Positions 1-8,833 are shown, numbered from the stretch's first letter. The stretch: DNA of 20,000 nucleotides from Stramonita haemastoma (GCA_030674155.1 CM060339.1:37995646-38015645), one strand, 5' to 3'. The notes: generated from the sequence alone by a model not told the origin. Numbers and translations are program-made.

Positions 1-985
1 ATGCATACCAAGAATAAGGCGTATTTCGAGAAGATGTGACGAAGGGCCAGTTTGAATTCCGTCCTACCCCGACTTTTCCATAATAACAGAGCTGACGGCA
101 CCAAAAGAGTGCTTTACTGCACGCATACACACTTTACTACATCTTTGATGTGGGTGGCACCGGTCTTGTGGCGACACCAAAGCCCAGAAGAGGGCAGTCC
201 GGCTTTAATATAGCAAAGTTGTTCGAACGAAAGCTGGTGCAGTGTACGCAATGATACATAGTAGTACATAGAATATCATTGATAGGGTCCTAATATACAA
301 TGATTATGATGCACCAGGGCTAAGTGCAGGGCCACCGCCACATGCACACGTACAAAAATACGCAAACACATCCCATGCAAGCATGGGCGTCCATACCCTA
401 CCCCCCTACTCCCTCAAGAATAAAGCGTAGTTGGAGATGTGACAACAGAGTGCTGTACTGTATGCATACACACTTTCCTAGCATCTTTCATATGCATGGC
501 ACTGGTCTTGTGGCGACACCACAGCCCCAAAGGGGGCAGCCTAGCTCAATATACGAAGTCTGTGGGACGAAAACTGGTACCGTGTACGCAACAATACATA
601 GTATTACACATTATACTAATGATAATGTACTATATGATGCACCACAGCACAGTGCAGTACCGTCACCACACGCACAAACAAAAAACCGCACAAAAACTAG
701 CGCGCGCACTTATGCACACTCGCACACACAACTCAAGGCACATATCGAGATGTGACAAAAAGGCCTGTTTGAGTCTCGTCCTACCCCAACTTTTGCGCAG
801 TAACAGAGCCCACGGCATCATGAAAGTGCTCTACAGTATTCATACACACTTTACTATCATCTTTGATCTGCATGGCGCTGTTCTTGTGGCGACACCACAG
901 CCCCGAAGAGGGCAGCCTGCCTTGGATATAGCAAATCTGTCAGAATGAAAGCTGACACAGTGTACACAACAATAAATTTCCTGTG
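1..985 (+). repeat. Tandem satellite, about 375-bp unit: three copies at the left end
   Basis: Three diverged head-to-tail copies start near 8, 413 and 731. Each begins with a CAAGAA-type motif and a segment ending GATGTGAC. Next come a CATACACACTTTACTA-like block and a conserved TCTTGTGGCGACACC block, at about 164, 507 and 882. Each then runs through GTGTACGCAA and GATGCACCA-like stretches into a CA/CG-rich simple tail. The second copy lacks about 60 bp that the first and third carry around the CGTCCTACCCC motif. The third copy ends near 980, where unique sequence begins. The same unit recurs at 18436-20000 in the same orientation. It has no terminal inverted repeats or protein coding that I can see; the open frames through it are short and not shared between copies. 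Its relation to a known family is unknown. Confidence 0.8.
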
Positions 986-1450
986 GAAACTTAATAAACT
1001 TCTCCTTCCCTTTACCAGATGGGCTGCTAGTACACAGACAGCAAATTGCTAAACAAAGGAATCTGAATCTGGCATTCTCCTTAGGAGCGTGCATATCAAT
1101 AGAACAACATATTTTACTCCGAAAGTCAGGGAGTCTTGTATTCGTTTTGAGTCTGCTGTCTCAACTTAGCTTTTTTCTATGTTGTATCTTTTTATGGCCA
1201 TCATTTTGAGTCAGTTTTTCAAGCCTATTGACAGAAAGTGGTGTGCTGGGCAGTTTTGAAATAATGTCCAGTTTCATTTAGACCAGGTTGGGGTTGTTTT
1301 GCAGTTGAAGGTCTGACTTCAGTTAGGGACAGGAAACACAGTTAGCGACACAACACACACACGTGCAAACCATTTCTCTGTGGAGGTAGGTCAGGTGAGT
1401 TGATTTGATTTTTCTTTTTTCTTTTCTTTTTCTTTGCCATTTCAAACAGC
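986..1450. other. Unique non-coding stretch
   Basis: I see no repeat, RNA gene or convincing coding region here. Pyrimidine-rich sequence at about 1410-1440 leads into a possible splice acceptor at 1449-1450. Confidence 0.5.
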
Positions 1451-1581
1451 CTGACATCTGCAAGCAGTGTGGACCACTTGACCAGCTGGCAAAACAAGAT
1501 GTGTGGGATTCTGAACATCAACATCACGTTTTGGCTGTTGTCTTTTCTTTTTTATAAAGACTATGAAGAAGAGCAGTACTG
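1451..1581 (+). CDS. Possible internal exon, unrecognised product (weak)
   Basis: A long pyrimidine tract (about 1408-1437) ends in TTTCAAACAG, a good 3' splice site. A consensus 5' splice site, G|GTAAGT, begins at 1582. Between them one frame, starting at 1452, stays open for about 44 codons. It includes a hydrophobic run (ILNINITFWLLSFLFY) followed by an acidic KDYEEEQYW. The hydrophobic run could be a membrane segment. I recognise no family, there is no partner exon nearby, and an open frame of this length can occur by chance. The splice signals are observed; the exon status is inference. Confidence 0.15.
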
Positions 1582-1801
1582 GTAAGTAACTTTTTTAGTT
1601 AGAATTTGACAATATTGAAAAACCGGCTGTAAGAAGCAGGAGCATCTGAATATCTTTCCCATTCTAATAGGAGTAAGGGTTTAGGCTTTCTTTAGGGGGA
1701 GGTAGGAGTTAAGATCTTAAACTCACACTAAAAACTTTCACTTATATCCTGCTTTAACTTTATGACCAAAAACTATTAATTTTAACTAGAACGTCTGGCT
1801 C

Positions 1802-1848
1802 TGTGTGTGTGTGCGTGCGTGCGTGCGTGCGTGCGTACGTGCGTGCGT

Positions 1849-1894
<46 letters not shown>

Positions 1895-1936
1895 TGTGCG
1901 CGCGTGTGCGTGTGCGTGCGTGCGCGCGTGAGAATG
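1802..1936. repeat. Microsatellite (GT)n with GTGC and CG variants
   Basis: A (GTGC)n-like block at about 1811-1850 is followed by a pure (GT)n run to about 1886 and then mixed GTGCGCGC to about 1930. The alternating purine-pyrimidine pattern gives open frames on both strands that encode only Cys-Val or His-Thr runs. Confidence 0.95.
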
Positions 1937-2327
1937 CGTATTCGTGACAGTACCAAACCATTTTGGTTCATGACACAACTGTGCCCTCCATTTTGCAACA
2001 GCACAGAATAGGCCTGGTTGGTTTATGACACAATCAGACCACATCAGACTCTTCGTTGAGGTCCGGTTTGTGAACACACCAGATCACTCCTGACCTTCAA
2101 GAGCAACATTTCTCGGCAGCAGTTGTCAAGACATTTACAAAAGCAGGTTTTTCCTCCCCAAGTTCTAATATATACTTTAAGGCCTTGTGAAATGGAAAAA
2201 AGAAAGATTTTTTGGATACACGATCTTAATATTTAATGGTAGGCAGGCATCTTTACACCCACAGGTGCAAATAGACATCTTATGTTTTAAGACATGTTCA
2301 TGCATCGAACTGAATGTCAAAGTCATT
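1937..2327. other. Non-coding stretch with nothing recognisable
   Basis: No coding, RNA or clear repeat signal. If the SINE that starts to be recognisable at 2328 ever had a tRNA-related head, it would lie in the right-hand part of this stretch, but no A or B box is evident. Confidence 0.5.
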
Positions 2328-2635
2328 GGATGAGACTATAAACTGAGGCCCTGTGTGTGAACGCACGCAGAACATCTTGCGCACACGTTAAAACTACGTT
2401 CCGCCTTTCAGAAGAGCAGGCCATCGTGTGCCGGTAGGAGCGGATGACAAAATTATATAAAAAAAAACAGCATGCACACAGGTGTCGTCTTTAGACACCA
2501 TCCCTGAGAAACAATAAAGGGTAGACGCTGCACATGTGGCGACGCGCTCTCCCCGGGGAGAGCAGCCCGAATTTCACGCAGAGAAATATGCTGTGACATA
2601 AAGTGGTATAAAATAAAATAAAATAAAAATAAATT
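2328..2635 (+). mobile_element. Mosaic SINE: shared central domain plus hairpin tail
   Basis: The left half begins GGATGAGACTATAAACTGAGG and carries GTGTGTGAACGCACGCAGAACATCTTGCG-type sequence. It matches the SINE at 17100-17290 read on the opposite strand. The right half, from about 2533, is instead the tail of the SINE at 15700-16108: TGTGGCGACGCG, a perfect palindrome at 2546-2563, GAATTTCACGCAGAGAAAT, then a (TAAAA)n 3' end at 2609-2635. The element therefore joins modules from two families. The tRNA head is lost or too decayed to see. The simple A/T-rich tail suggests LINE-dependent retroposition. Any open frame here is incidental. Confidence 0.75.
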
Positions 2636-2919
2636 TTCTTGCTGAAAGTTTTTGCAGGGCAGTTTTGATGTTTTCACAACAGAAATGACAATAAGGATAA
2701 ATGGAATAATGATTTTTTTGCCTGTTGTCAAAATGTTTGTGAATTTTAACATCTATAATTGTTTTCCTTCTCGATCTCCGGCTAGTGCTCCAAGGTTCAC
2801 TGAAGTTGAGATTTTGTGTAAGCCACCGTTTTTACCCACCGTTAAGGTAGCCGCATTCCGAGTTCAAGAATGATGTCTAAACACGACAATGGGCGTGCGG
2901 TTCTAAAAAAAATATCACC
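2636..2919. other. Non-coding stretch between SINE fragments
   Basis: No recognisable gene or repeat. Short open frames on both strands show no domain. Confidence 0.5.
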
Positions 2920-2985
2920 TGTTCCTACCGGCACAGAATGGCCAACTCTTCCCAAAGGCGGAAGGAGTTTTAATCGTGTTGTTGT
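2920..2985 (-). mobile_element. SINE fragment, internal part only
   Basis: On the minus strand this reads as the CCTTCCGCCTTT...GGCCATTCTGTGCCGGTAGGAACAG segment. The same segment occurs on the plus strand at about 2398-2440 and on the minus strand at about 17110-17175. Head and tail are both missing. Together with the copy at 2398-2440 it forms a pair of inverted arms about 480 bp apart. Confidence 0.6.
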
Positions 2986-3319
2986 AGTCATTTTAAAGTC
3001 TATCCACACTTGCTGATATTAAACATTTGTTGTCAACGCAGTCTAGATTGCTTGACTCTACATTTACGAGTTGTGCTTGGCCTTTTCTTGAGAGAAAAAT
3101 ATGGACAATAAGTAAATAAATAAATCATCGATATTTTAATACAATAAAGTTGCGTGTCATTATTCATGTGTTAAAGACTGGAGGATTTGAATCTTATATT
3201 ATCGCTTCTATCACTGATGTCATTGTTGTCCATTACTGGTAATTGGGGGGATCAGTGTTCTTGCGTTTGATCCCCGTTTTTGCCCGAAAATTTACTCCCA
3301 TCCACTAGACTGTGAGTGG
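2986..3319. other. AT-rich non-coding stretch
   Basis: It contains an (AAAT)n-like run near 3110-3125. No gene is recognised. Confidence 0.5.
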
Positions 3320-3608
3320 TGATCTGTGTGCACGTCTTTCGTATCAAATAGTGAACAAGGTCTTGCATGCAACACGCATTCAGAGCAAGTGAAAGAACCC
3401 ATGACACCAAGAAAGTGTTCTCTATCAAAATTCTGTAGAAAAAGGCACTCTAATGGGAAGCAAATACACTTAAGAGCAGGACTTTTTTTTTTTTTTTTAA
3501 TGAATGGCACTGCTTTCTGTGGCAACGCACTCTCCCTCCTGGGAGAGAAGCCCAAATTTCAAGCAGATAAATGTGCTGAGACTGGAAATAGAATTAAACT
3601 CAATTTTC
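3320..3608 (+). mobile_element. Degenerate SINE with hairpin tail
   Basis: It contains, in order, GAAAGAACCCATGACACCAAG, TCAAAATTCTGTAGAAAAAG, an internal poly-T run at 3483-3498, then GGCACTG...TGTGGCAACGCACTCTCCC and the tail segment AAATTTCAAGCAGATAAATGTGCTGAG. The order matches the SINE at 15700-16108 read on its own strand. The tRNA head is unrecognisable. The tail hairpin is kept as CTCTCCC (3530-3536), loop TCCT, GGGAGAG (3541-3547). Confidence 0.7.
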
Positions 3609-3617
3609 AAGAGCTAT
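3609..3617. repeat. Target-site duplication, left copy (AAGAGCTAT)
   Basis: The 9-bp AAGAGCTAT at 3609-3617 recurs at 3915-3923, on the other side of the minus-strand SINE. This is the pattern left by target-primed retroposition. The right-hand side carries a further partial repeat, AAGAGCTATAGTA, at about 3927-3939. Confidence 0.75.
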
Positions 3618-3914
3618 GTTTAAGTTTAGTTTAAGTCTGTCCCGAGCCTAAGGCTCATCAGGCCGGTGCTTATCCCGGTTTCTGTGGCGTTAAGCGACTA
3701 AGAGTCATAGACTCCCCCCTGGATAGGACGCCAGTCTATCGCAGGGTTAACCCCCAACACAAGGTTGGTACCCCTTTTACACCTGGGTGGGGTGAGAAAA
3801 TAGCCGTAAAGTGCCTTTTCCAAGGGCACAACGCCATAGCCGAAAGCTGGGATCGAACCCGCAACCTTTAGATAACGAGTCCAACGCCCTAACCACTAGG
3901 CTACAGCGGCGGCT
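3618..3914 (-). mobile_element. tRNA-derived SINE, apparently complete
   Basis: Read on the minus strand, the element starts near 3914. It has an RNA polymerase III A box (TAGCCTAGTGG, 3893-3903) and a near-canonical B box (GGGTTCGATCCC, 3849-3860), the spacing expected of a tRNA-derived head. A body follows with CTGGCGTCCTATCCAGG and CACAGAAACCGGGATAAGC. The tail is GCTCGGGACAGACTTAAACT with a short TTAAAC-type repeat at about 3618-3632. Matching 9-bp flanks mark the insertion. From memory the body resembles a widely conserved invertebrate SINE domain (Nin-DC or Meta type), but I cannot say which. A minus-strand open frame of about 60 codons inside it is incidental. It is probably not a tRNA gene, since no acceptor stem closes around the boxes. 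Confidence 0.88.
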
Positions 3915-3971
3915 AAGAGCTATAGTAAGAGCTATAGTACTAGGGAATGTATAGATCAAAATATTTTTTCA

Positions 3972-4239
3972 CTAAAAATTGGTTTCGACTGTAGGAAGGG
4001 CATCTATAATACATGCTAATATATTTCCCTTCTGTAGATTTTTGTTAATGGTAAGACCAACTTCAAAAGCATCCACAATGTATTGACCATGAAATTTGCC
4101 ATAGACTAGTATCAAACTTTTCCCGGCAACAGTGATGTTTTTTTCTTGCCCCTCTGGCTGGTGGCCCCACAGCCGCCTGACATTGATAGTCTCCCTATGG
4201 ACTTTTGACCCTGAAAATGCCACACATTTCTTTGCATCG
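3972..4239 (-). CDS. Possible terminal exon on the minus strand, unrecognised product
   Basis: On the minus strand, a branch-point-like TGCTAAT and a modest pyrimidine tract lead to CCGCCACAG (AG at 4241-4240). From 4239 one frame stays open for about 88 codons to a TAG at 3972-3974. The predicted residues look protein-like: AFSGSKVHRETINVRRLWGH, later ITVAGKSLILVYGKFHGQYI and GNILACIIDALPTVETNF, with alternating hydrophobic strands and no low complexity. There is no convincing ATG, so upstream exons would be needed; none was found within the window. No poly(A) signal was identified before the adjacent SINE. The frame also differs from its shadows in that it is not a repeat translation. It could be a decayed exon, part of an unrecognised transposon, or chance. 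Confidence 0.3.
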
Positions 4240-4353
4240 CTGTGGCGGAAAGATTGAAATTAGCAGGGCGGGAACAGTAGGACTGAAACGTCACAGAAGA
4301 TGCAACAAAAATTATTGTTGGAACTTCATACCCTGTAACTTTTTCAGACAAGA

Positions 4354-4454
4354 CTGAACCCAGGTTCTGTGTGCGAACGTGGGCAGAACATGTTGAACAC
4401 ATGTCAGAAGACCTTTTGGTAGGACATCTTGCACGCACGCCAGAAGACGTTTTT
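4354..4454 (+). mobile_element. SINE fragment with internal tandem duplication
   Basis: ACTGAACCCAGGTTCTGTGTG and CGAACGTGGGCAGAACATGT correspond to the shared SINE central domain (compare 2331-2380). A second copy of the GCAGAACATGTTGAACACATG-like stretch, reading AGGACATCTTGCACGCACGCC, follows directly about 41 bp on. Both copies end in CAGAAGACSTTTT. Head and tail are absent. Confidence 0.55.
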
Positions 4455-4809
4455 TCATAATTATTTCTAAAGAATCTGCCGAAAGAGATAACGAAAAGAC
4501 AGGATCATGGAACAAAGTATAAATAATGAAAACCCATAATTAAAAAAACACAAAACTTTCAGCAACCGCTCACAGTTTTGCCCTGGGCATTGTGCTATAG
4601 ATCTGTAGTAGCCAGTTGCTCATGTTCTTTTCCACCAGGTCTTCCCCACTCCACCTGGACCTGTCCCCTGCAGGCTGTGAAGACACCAGCAGCACGAGGC
4701 TGGAGCACAGGGCCCAGTGGACTTGTCCTCACCCACATGACTTAACCTGACCTATGTAAGACCGATAGGGAGGACGGGTAATAACCGGAGACATGGAGCA
4801 ACGCTTGAA
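4455..4809. other. Non-coding stretch with nothing recognisable
   Basis: No repeat or gene was identified. GC content rises at 4620-4730 (CCACTCCACCTGGACC, CAGCAGCACGAGG), without a convincing reading frame. Confidence 0.45.
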
Positions 4810-5505
4810 CACAACCCTGAAGGGTCGAACTTCTGAAGGGCAATATACTCAGTAGAAGTCCCTGAAGTTAAAAGTCCTAGAAAAGTCCTTAAATGGCAAA
4901 CTCCCGGAAAAAACAGCCTCTAAAGGACAGCATCATGCATGCAAGAAAAGCCCCTGATGGACAGAAACATGCAAAACAGGTCCCTGAAGGGCAAAATCCT
5001 GAATGCAAAACAAGCCCCTGAAGGGCAGAAACATGCAAAACAGGCCCCTAAAGGGCAGAAACATGCAAAACAGGCCCCTGAAGGGCAAAATCATGCATGC
5101 AAAACAGGCCCCTGAAGGGAAAAAAAACACATGCAAAACAAGCCCCTGAAGGGCAGACTCGTAATGCACTACAGGCCCCTGAAGGGCAAAATCGTGAGAG
5201 ACCAGCCCCTGAAGGGCACACTCCTAAAAGACCAGCCCCTGAAGGGCACACTCCTAAAAGACCGGCCTCTGAAGGGCACACTCCTAAAAGACCAGCCCCT
5301 GAAGGGCACACTCCTAAAAGACCAGCCCCTGAAGGGCACACTCCTAAAAGACCAGCCCCTGAAGGGCACACTCCTAAAAGACCAGCCCCTGAAGGGCACA
5401 CTCCTGAAAGACATGCCCCTGAAGGGCACACTCCTGAAAGACCAGCCCCTGAAGGGCACACTCCTGAAAGACCAGCCCTTGGAGAGCTAATCCGATGCAG
5501 AGCCT
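4810..5505 (+). repeat. Minisatellite with CCCCTGAAGGGC core, 30-bp period at its right end
   Basis: From about 4810 to 5200 the core CCCCTGAAGGGCA recurs at irregular spacing of roughly 30-45 bp, with decayed copies on the left. From 5201 to 5470 nine consecutive units have an exact 30-bp period (ACCAGCCCCTGAAGGGCACA then CTCCTAAAAG), with a decayed unit to about 5500. The last units carry GAAAG for AAAAG, and one carries GCCTCT for GCCCCT. Because 30 is divisible by three, several overlapping frames on both strands stay open and encode decapeptide repeats such as PEGHTPKRPA. The left part of the array is not frame-preserving and the changes are not concentrated at silent positions, so I treat it as non-coding. 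Confidence 0.95.
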
Positions 5506-6590
5506 AGCATTGTTGCCCAGGGATCTAGGATCAGCTCCCACTAGGCTGAAACGATTCAGAGATTAAATGCAGTGAGAGCAGTAAGGTCTCTGTGGACATC
5601 TGATATTCGACATGCAGCAGCATGTGAAAGGTAAAGAATGCAAAGCCTCCTGCCATGAAACCGCTACCATGCGTACTTAACAGGTATGTTTGTACTGAGT
5701 ACAACCTGTCAAGGTGTGTTTGCATACTGTCCACAAATGTACCTCAGTCTTTTGCATTTCCAAAGCTCAAATCATTCGTCCCTGGAGTTTTATGTAAGGC
5801 TCAATGATCGCAGATTTCAGAACTTCATCAGGAGCCTTTGAACCTTACTGTTTGATCACACAGATTGGTAGACTAGGCGTCGACATTGGCTTTGGTGTCC
5901 TAAACTGGCACAGCCAGCAAAACCCTTGCACGCAGTGCTCAAGGGGAAAGGACACATCCAGCCCTCAGACTTTGTTTAAGCATTTGCTCGACCTTCCGGG
6001 TCTCTTCTATCTCGCCCTGATTCCCTAAAAGTCTTAGCATAGATGTCAAAAGTCATGTGGGTCATCTGAGTTCTCTGGCCCTGTCTCTGACGTCGTGACT
6101 GTTACACGTATTCAGACCTCACAGAGGTGAGTGCACATGCAATGTTTTCTTCTTTCTTGCTTTTGGTTTTCGTTGTACCACTGTGAAGTCTTAGATTTAT
6201 GTTGAATGTTATGTTCCATAACTTACCCAAAAAAGTGAAAACTTTCACACCTTTATGGTGCATTTTAAAGTATTTTGCATCCCTGTATACATAAAGGAAA
6301 ATAAAGCACCAGCAAGCGTGGATACAAGTTATAAAAGTTGATAGAATGCCCCCATGATTTGTCAAGTACTGTCAAGATTAAAGCTGGGTAACAATGATTT
6401 CTGAATTGTTACAATTAGAAATACATCACCTGAGCTATTTTTGTTACTTGTACTTGTAGACACTTAAATGAACAAAAATGAACACCTGCAGTTTATTGTA
6501 TTGAATACATATCTTTGTATGAAGCTAGGCAAGACATCAAATGAAGCAGGGAAATTAATATCGAGAAAAATAGATTAATGAAGGTGCATT
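5506..6590. other. Long stretch without a recognised gene
   Basis: It contains short open frames on both strands, the longest on the plus strand at 5804-6028 with about 74 codons. None shows a recognisable motif. No SINE, satellite or RNA gene was identified. Part of it could belong to introns or UTRs of a gene outside my recognition. Confidence 0.45.
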
Positions 6591-6794
6591 ACTATTATCA
6601 CGATTCTTCTTCTCCGTCTTCTTTTTCTTCTTATCATTAGTAGAAGAAATAATAGTAGCAGTTGCAGATGCAGCAGTAGTTCGCCTGGCCCAAACAAATG
6701 GTCAGCAGTTGATGTGAGGAAAGTGCTTTGACATACTGGCCAACGCGTCCATAACAATTGTGCGTATTCTGAAAGGTACGGAATACATAACATT

Positions 6795-7096
<302 letters not shown>

Positions 7097-7104
7097 TATG
7101 CGAG

Positions 7105-7250
7105 CAGGAATTCAGTTTTGAAATGTCTCAATATTTTTCTGCAGAAATCGCTCTGTCATTAAGACTGTTCCCGTCCTAGGTACTTCAATGCCTGAGGATG
7201 CGGCACAAGCAAGTGGACGCATTCAAAACGGTAATACTAGTATGTTATTT
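7105..7250 (+). repeat. Dispersed repeat, copy 1 (GACTGTTCCCGTCCTAGGTA family)
   Basis: This copy runs from GAGCAGGAATTCAGTTTTGAAATGTC through CTCTGTCATTAAGACTGTTCCCGTCCTAGGTACTTCAA to GCGGCACAAGCAAGTGGA and on to a GTTATTTGTTGTTG stretch. It matches 9318-9475 over about 140 bp at roughly 80-85 percent by eye. As with the other two copies, its left edge abuts a microsatellite. Confidence 0.8.
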
Positions 7251-7500
7251 GTTGTTGCTGTTGTTGTTGTTGGGCGTTTGTTGCATCGTATTCTGTCGTG
7301 AATATTATCGTAATGTATTGTGCTGTACTGTGTACTAATATTGTGCTGTATTGTATCGTGTCGTATTGCATTCGTATAACTCTGTAATACAGTGTGTTGT
7401 GGTGCTGATAAAATAAATGACTTTTCCCCCAATTACCTTTTTCCAGACAAACTTTGTTCAAATCTTGGAAATCACTTCGTTGTTTTGGCAACAGTGTTGC
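7251..7500. repeat. Degenerate (TTG)n and TATTGTGCTG simple sequence
   Basis: A (GTT)n run at about 7250-7271 is followed by loosely repeated GTATTGTGCTGTA-like motifs to about 7375, then unremarkable sequence up to the CTGT array. No gene is seen. Confidence 0.6.
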
Positions 7501-7650
<150 letters not shown>

Positions 7651-7723
7651 GCGGTCACAGAAGTGAAGCAGACAGGGCGTACATTTTCTGTGAGCAGCAG
7701 TAAAACTAGAAATTCATTCAAAA

Positions 7724-8618
7724 ATGCCAGTTACTGGACTTCCAGCGGCTGTGGAGAGGACCTTAGGCGCCCTGCTGACCGACAATGCAGTTTCCAGCTG
7801 GAAAGTGGCAGGAGAAGGGGACAGCGTGGTTTTTGTCTTGCGACTGAAACCAGTGGACACAACAGTGTCAACCAACATGGCGGATCCAACAGTGAATCGC
7901 AGCACACAAGTACAGTATTACAGGAAAAAATCGTTTTCTCAAAGACGACGAGATGTTGAGCGTTCTCGAAAGCATAAAGAGAAGCAGGCAAGTGTTGTGT
8001 GTGAAAGTGACTGTGTCTTCAGTGCCTCAGTCTGCCTGACAGTGGAGTAGAACAGGGAATACAGCATGTGTAGATACACATGGAATAGACCTACCAACAA
8101 CACACACACAGGACATCAACACAAAAACATCAGTTAAGTTGCCATCATCGGTTGATTTAGAACCTCCCTGTATGTCTGATTGTAGTGACTGTGCTGATAT
8201 GTGTGTTTTGCAGCCTGAGGTGAACGATGATAATATTGTTGGTGCATTCGACACAAGAAATGTCAAACAGTACGTGGCTACTCTAACTGATAGATCGGTA
8301 CAGAGAAGGCTAAGAGACAGACAAAGAAATACACACTTTAGAAAATCCGTGCTACATCATTCAGACGGTGAAGATATTGTGACATGTGAGTCAGACGACA
8401 TTGTGATCCAGTGCGCATGCCAACCAGACACTGAGCCAGTATGTGTATACTGGTTTGTCAAACAGCAAGAGAAAAACATGCTAAAAGAGGAACGTGTCAA
8501 ACTCGCCAGTTTGCGGAATGGGAAGCGTATCCAGAACACACTACACACGGAGACCCTATCGTGTGCTTCAAGGGACTTAGCGACACTTAGAGAACTATTA
8601 CAGCAGTCACTTGGCTAG
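7724..8618 (+). CDS. Two-exon gene for an uncharacterised 222-residue basic, Cys-containing protein
   Basis: The coding parts are 7724-7987 (88 codons) and 8214-8618 (134 codons plus TAG). They are joined in phase 0 by a 226-bp intron. The ATG sits in CAAAAATGCC, with A at -3. Residues 1-45 include VERTLGALLTDN and SSWKVAG followed by SVVFVLRLK, a likely short alpha/beta unit. Residues 67-87 are strongly basic (RKKSFSQRRRDVERSRK), and 119-132 form a second basic patch. Cys147, 156, 158 and 166 cluster in an acidic stretch. The C terminus ends LATLRELLQQSLG, probably helical. No signal peptide, membrane segment, or RT, transposase or zinc-finger signature is visible. From memory, W-x-(n)-VLR then a RRKSPSQ-like basic motif and an LRxLLxxxLG end recur in a multi-copy set of uncharacterised mollusc ORFs. 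I cannot name a function or verify the match. Nucleic-acid binding is a guess from the basic patches. A poly(A) signal follows at 8834. Retaining the intron would end the protein after 108 residues. Confidence 0.7.
7988..8213 (+). other. GC-AG intron
   Basis: The donor is CAG|GCAAGT at 7985-7993, the strong consensus that accompanies GC donors. The acceptor is TGTGTGTTTTGCAG, ending at 8213. Splicing joins two long frames without a shift, and the intron contains in-frame stops in the upstream frame (TAG at 8048). There is no better GT donor nearby in the same frame that would connect the two ORFs. Inference from sequence only. Confidence 0.65.
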
Positions 8619-8833
8619 GCCTAAGGGTGTGTGTGTGACAAAGACTGGAGGAAAGAAAGGCTCGGAATGCCGTAACATATCTGGACAGTAAAGAGTTTGT
8701 GTCTCGATGTACATTACTAATCAATGCTGTGGTTTCCATGGCTTGGAGTAGCGTCGTGTGTCAGCTTATAGCAATTATCGTTATCATTATTTGGCAACCC
8801 CCTTCATGTATGGGCCAATGGCCTTTTTTCATG

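Noticed and set aside
324..948. Frames of 143 and 169 codons on the plus strand
   Set aside because: They lie in the 375-bp satellite, and the corresponding frames are broken in its other copies.
3849..3903. tRNA gene suggested by good A and B boxes
   Set aside because: The boxes belong to the head of a SINE with body, tail and target duplications. No closed tRNA fold was found. The same applies at 17304-17357.
3777..3959. Minus-strand frame of about 60 codons
   Set aside because: It lies almost wholly inside the tRNA-derived SINE.
5201..5470. Regular 30-bp repeats resembling a CRISPR array
   Set aside because: The units are contiguous with no unique spacers, no cas genes are near, and the DNA is eukaryotic. 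It is a minisatellite.
5804..6028. Plus-strand frame of 74 codons
   Set aside because: Length is within chance for this base composition, and there is no motif or gene context.
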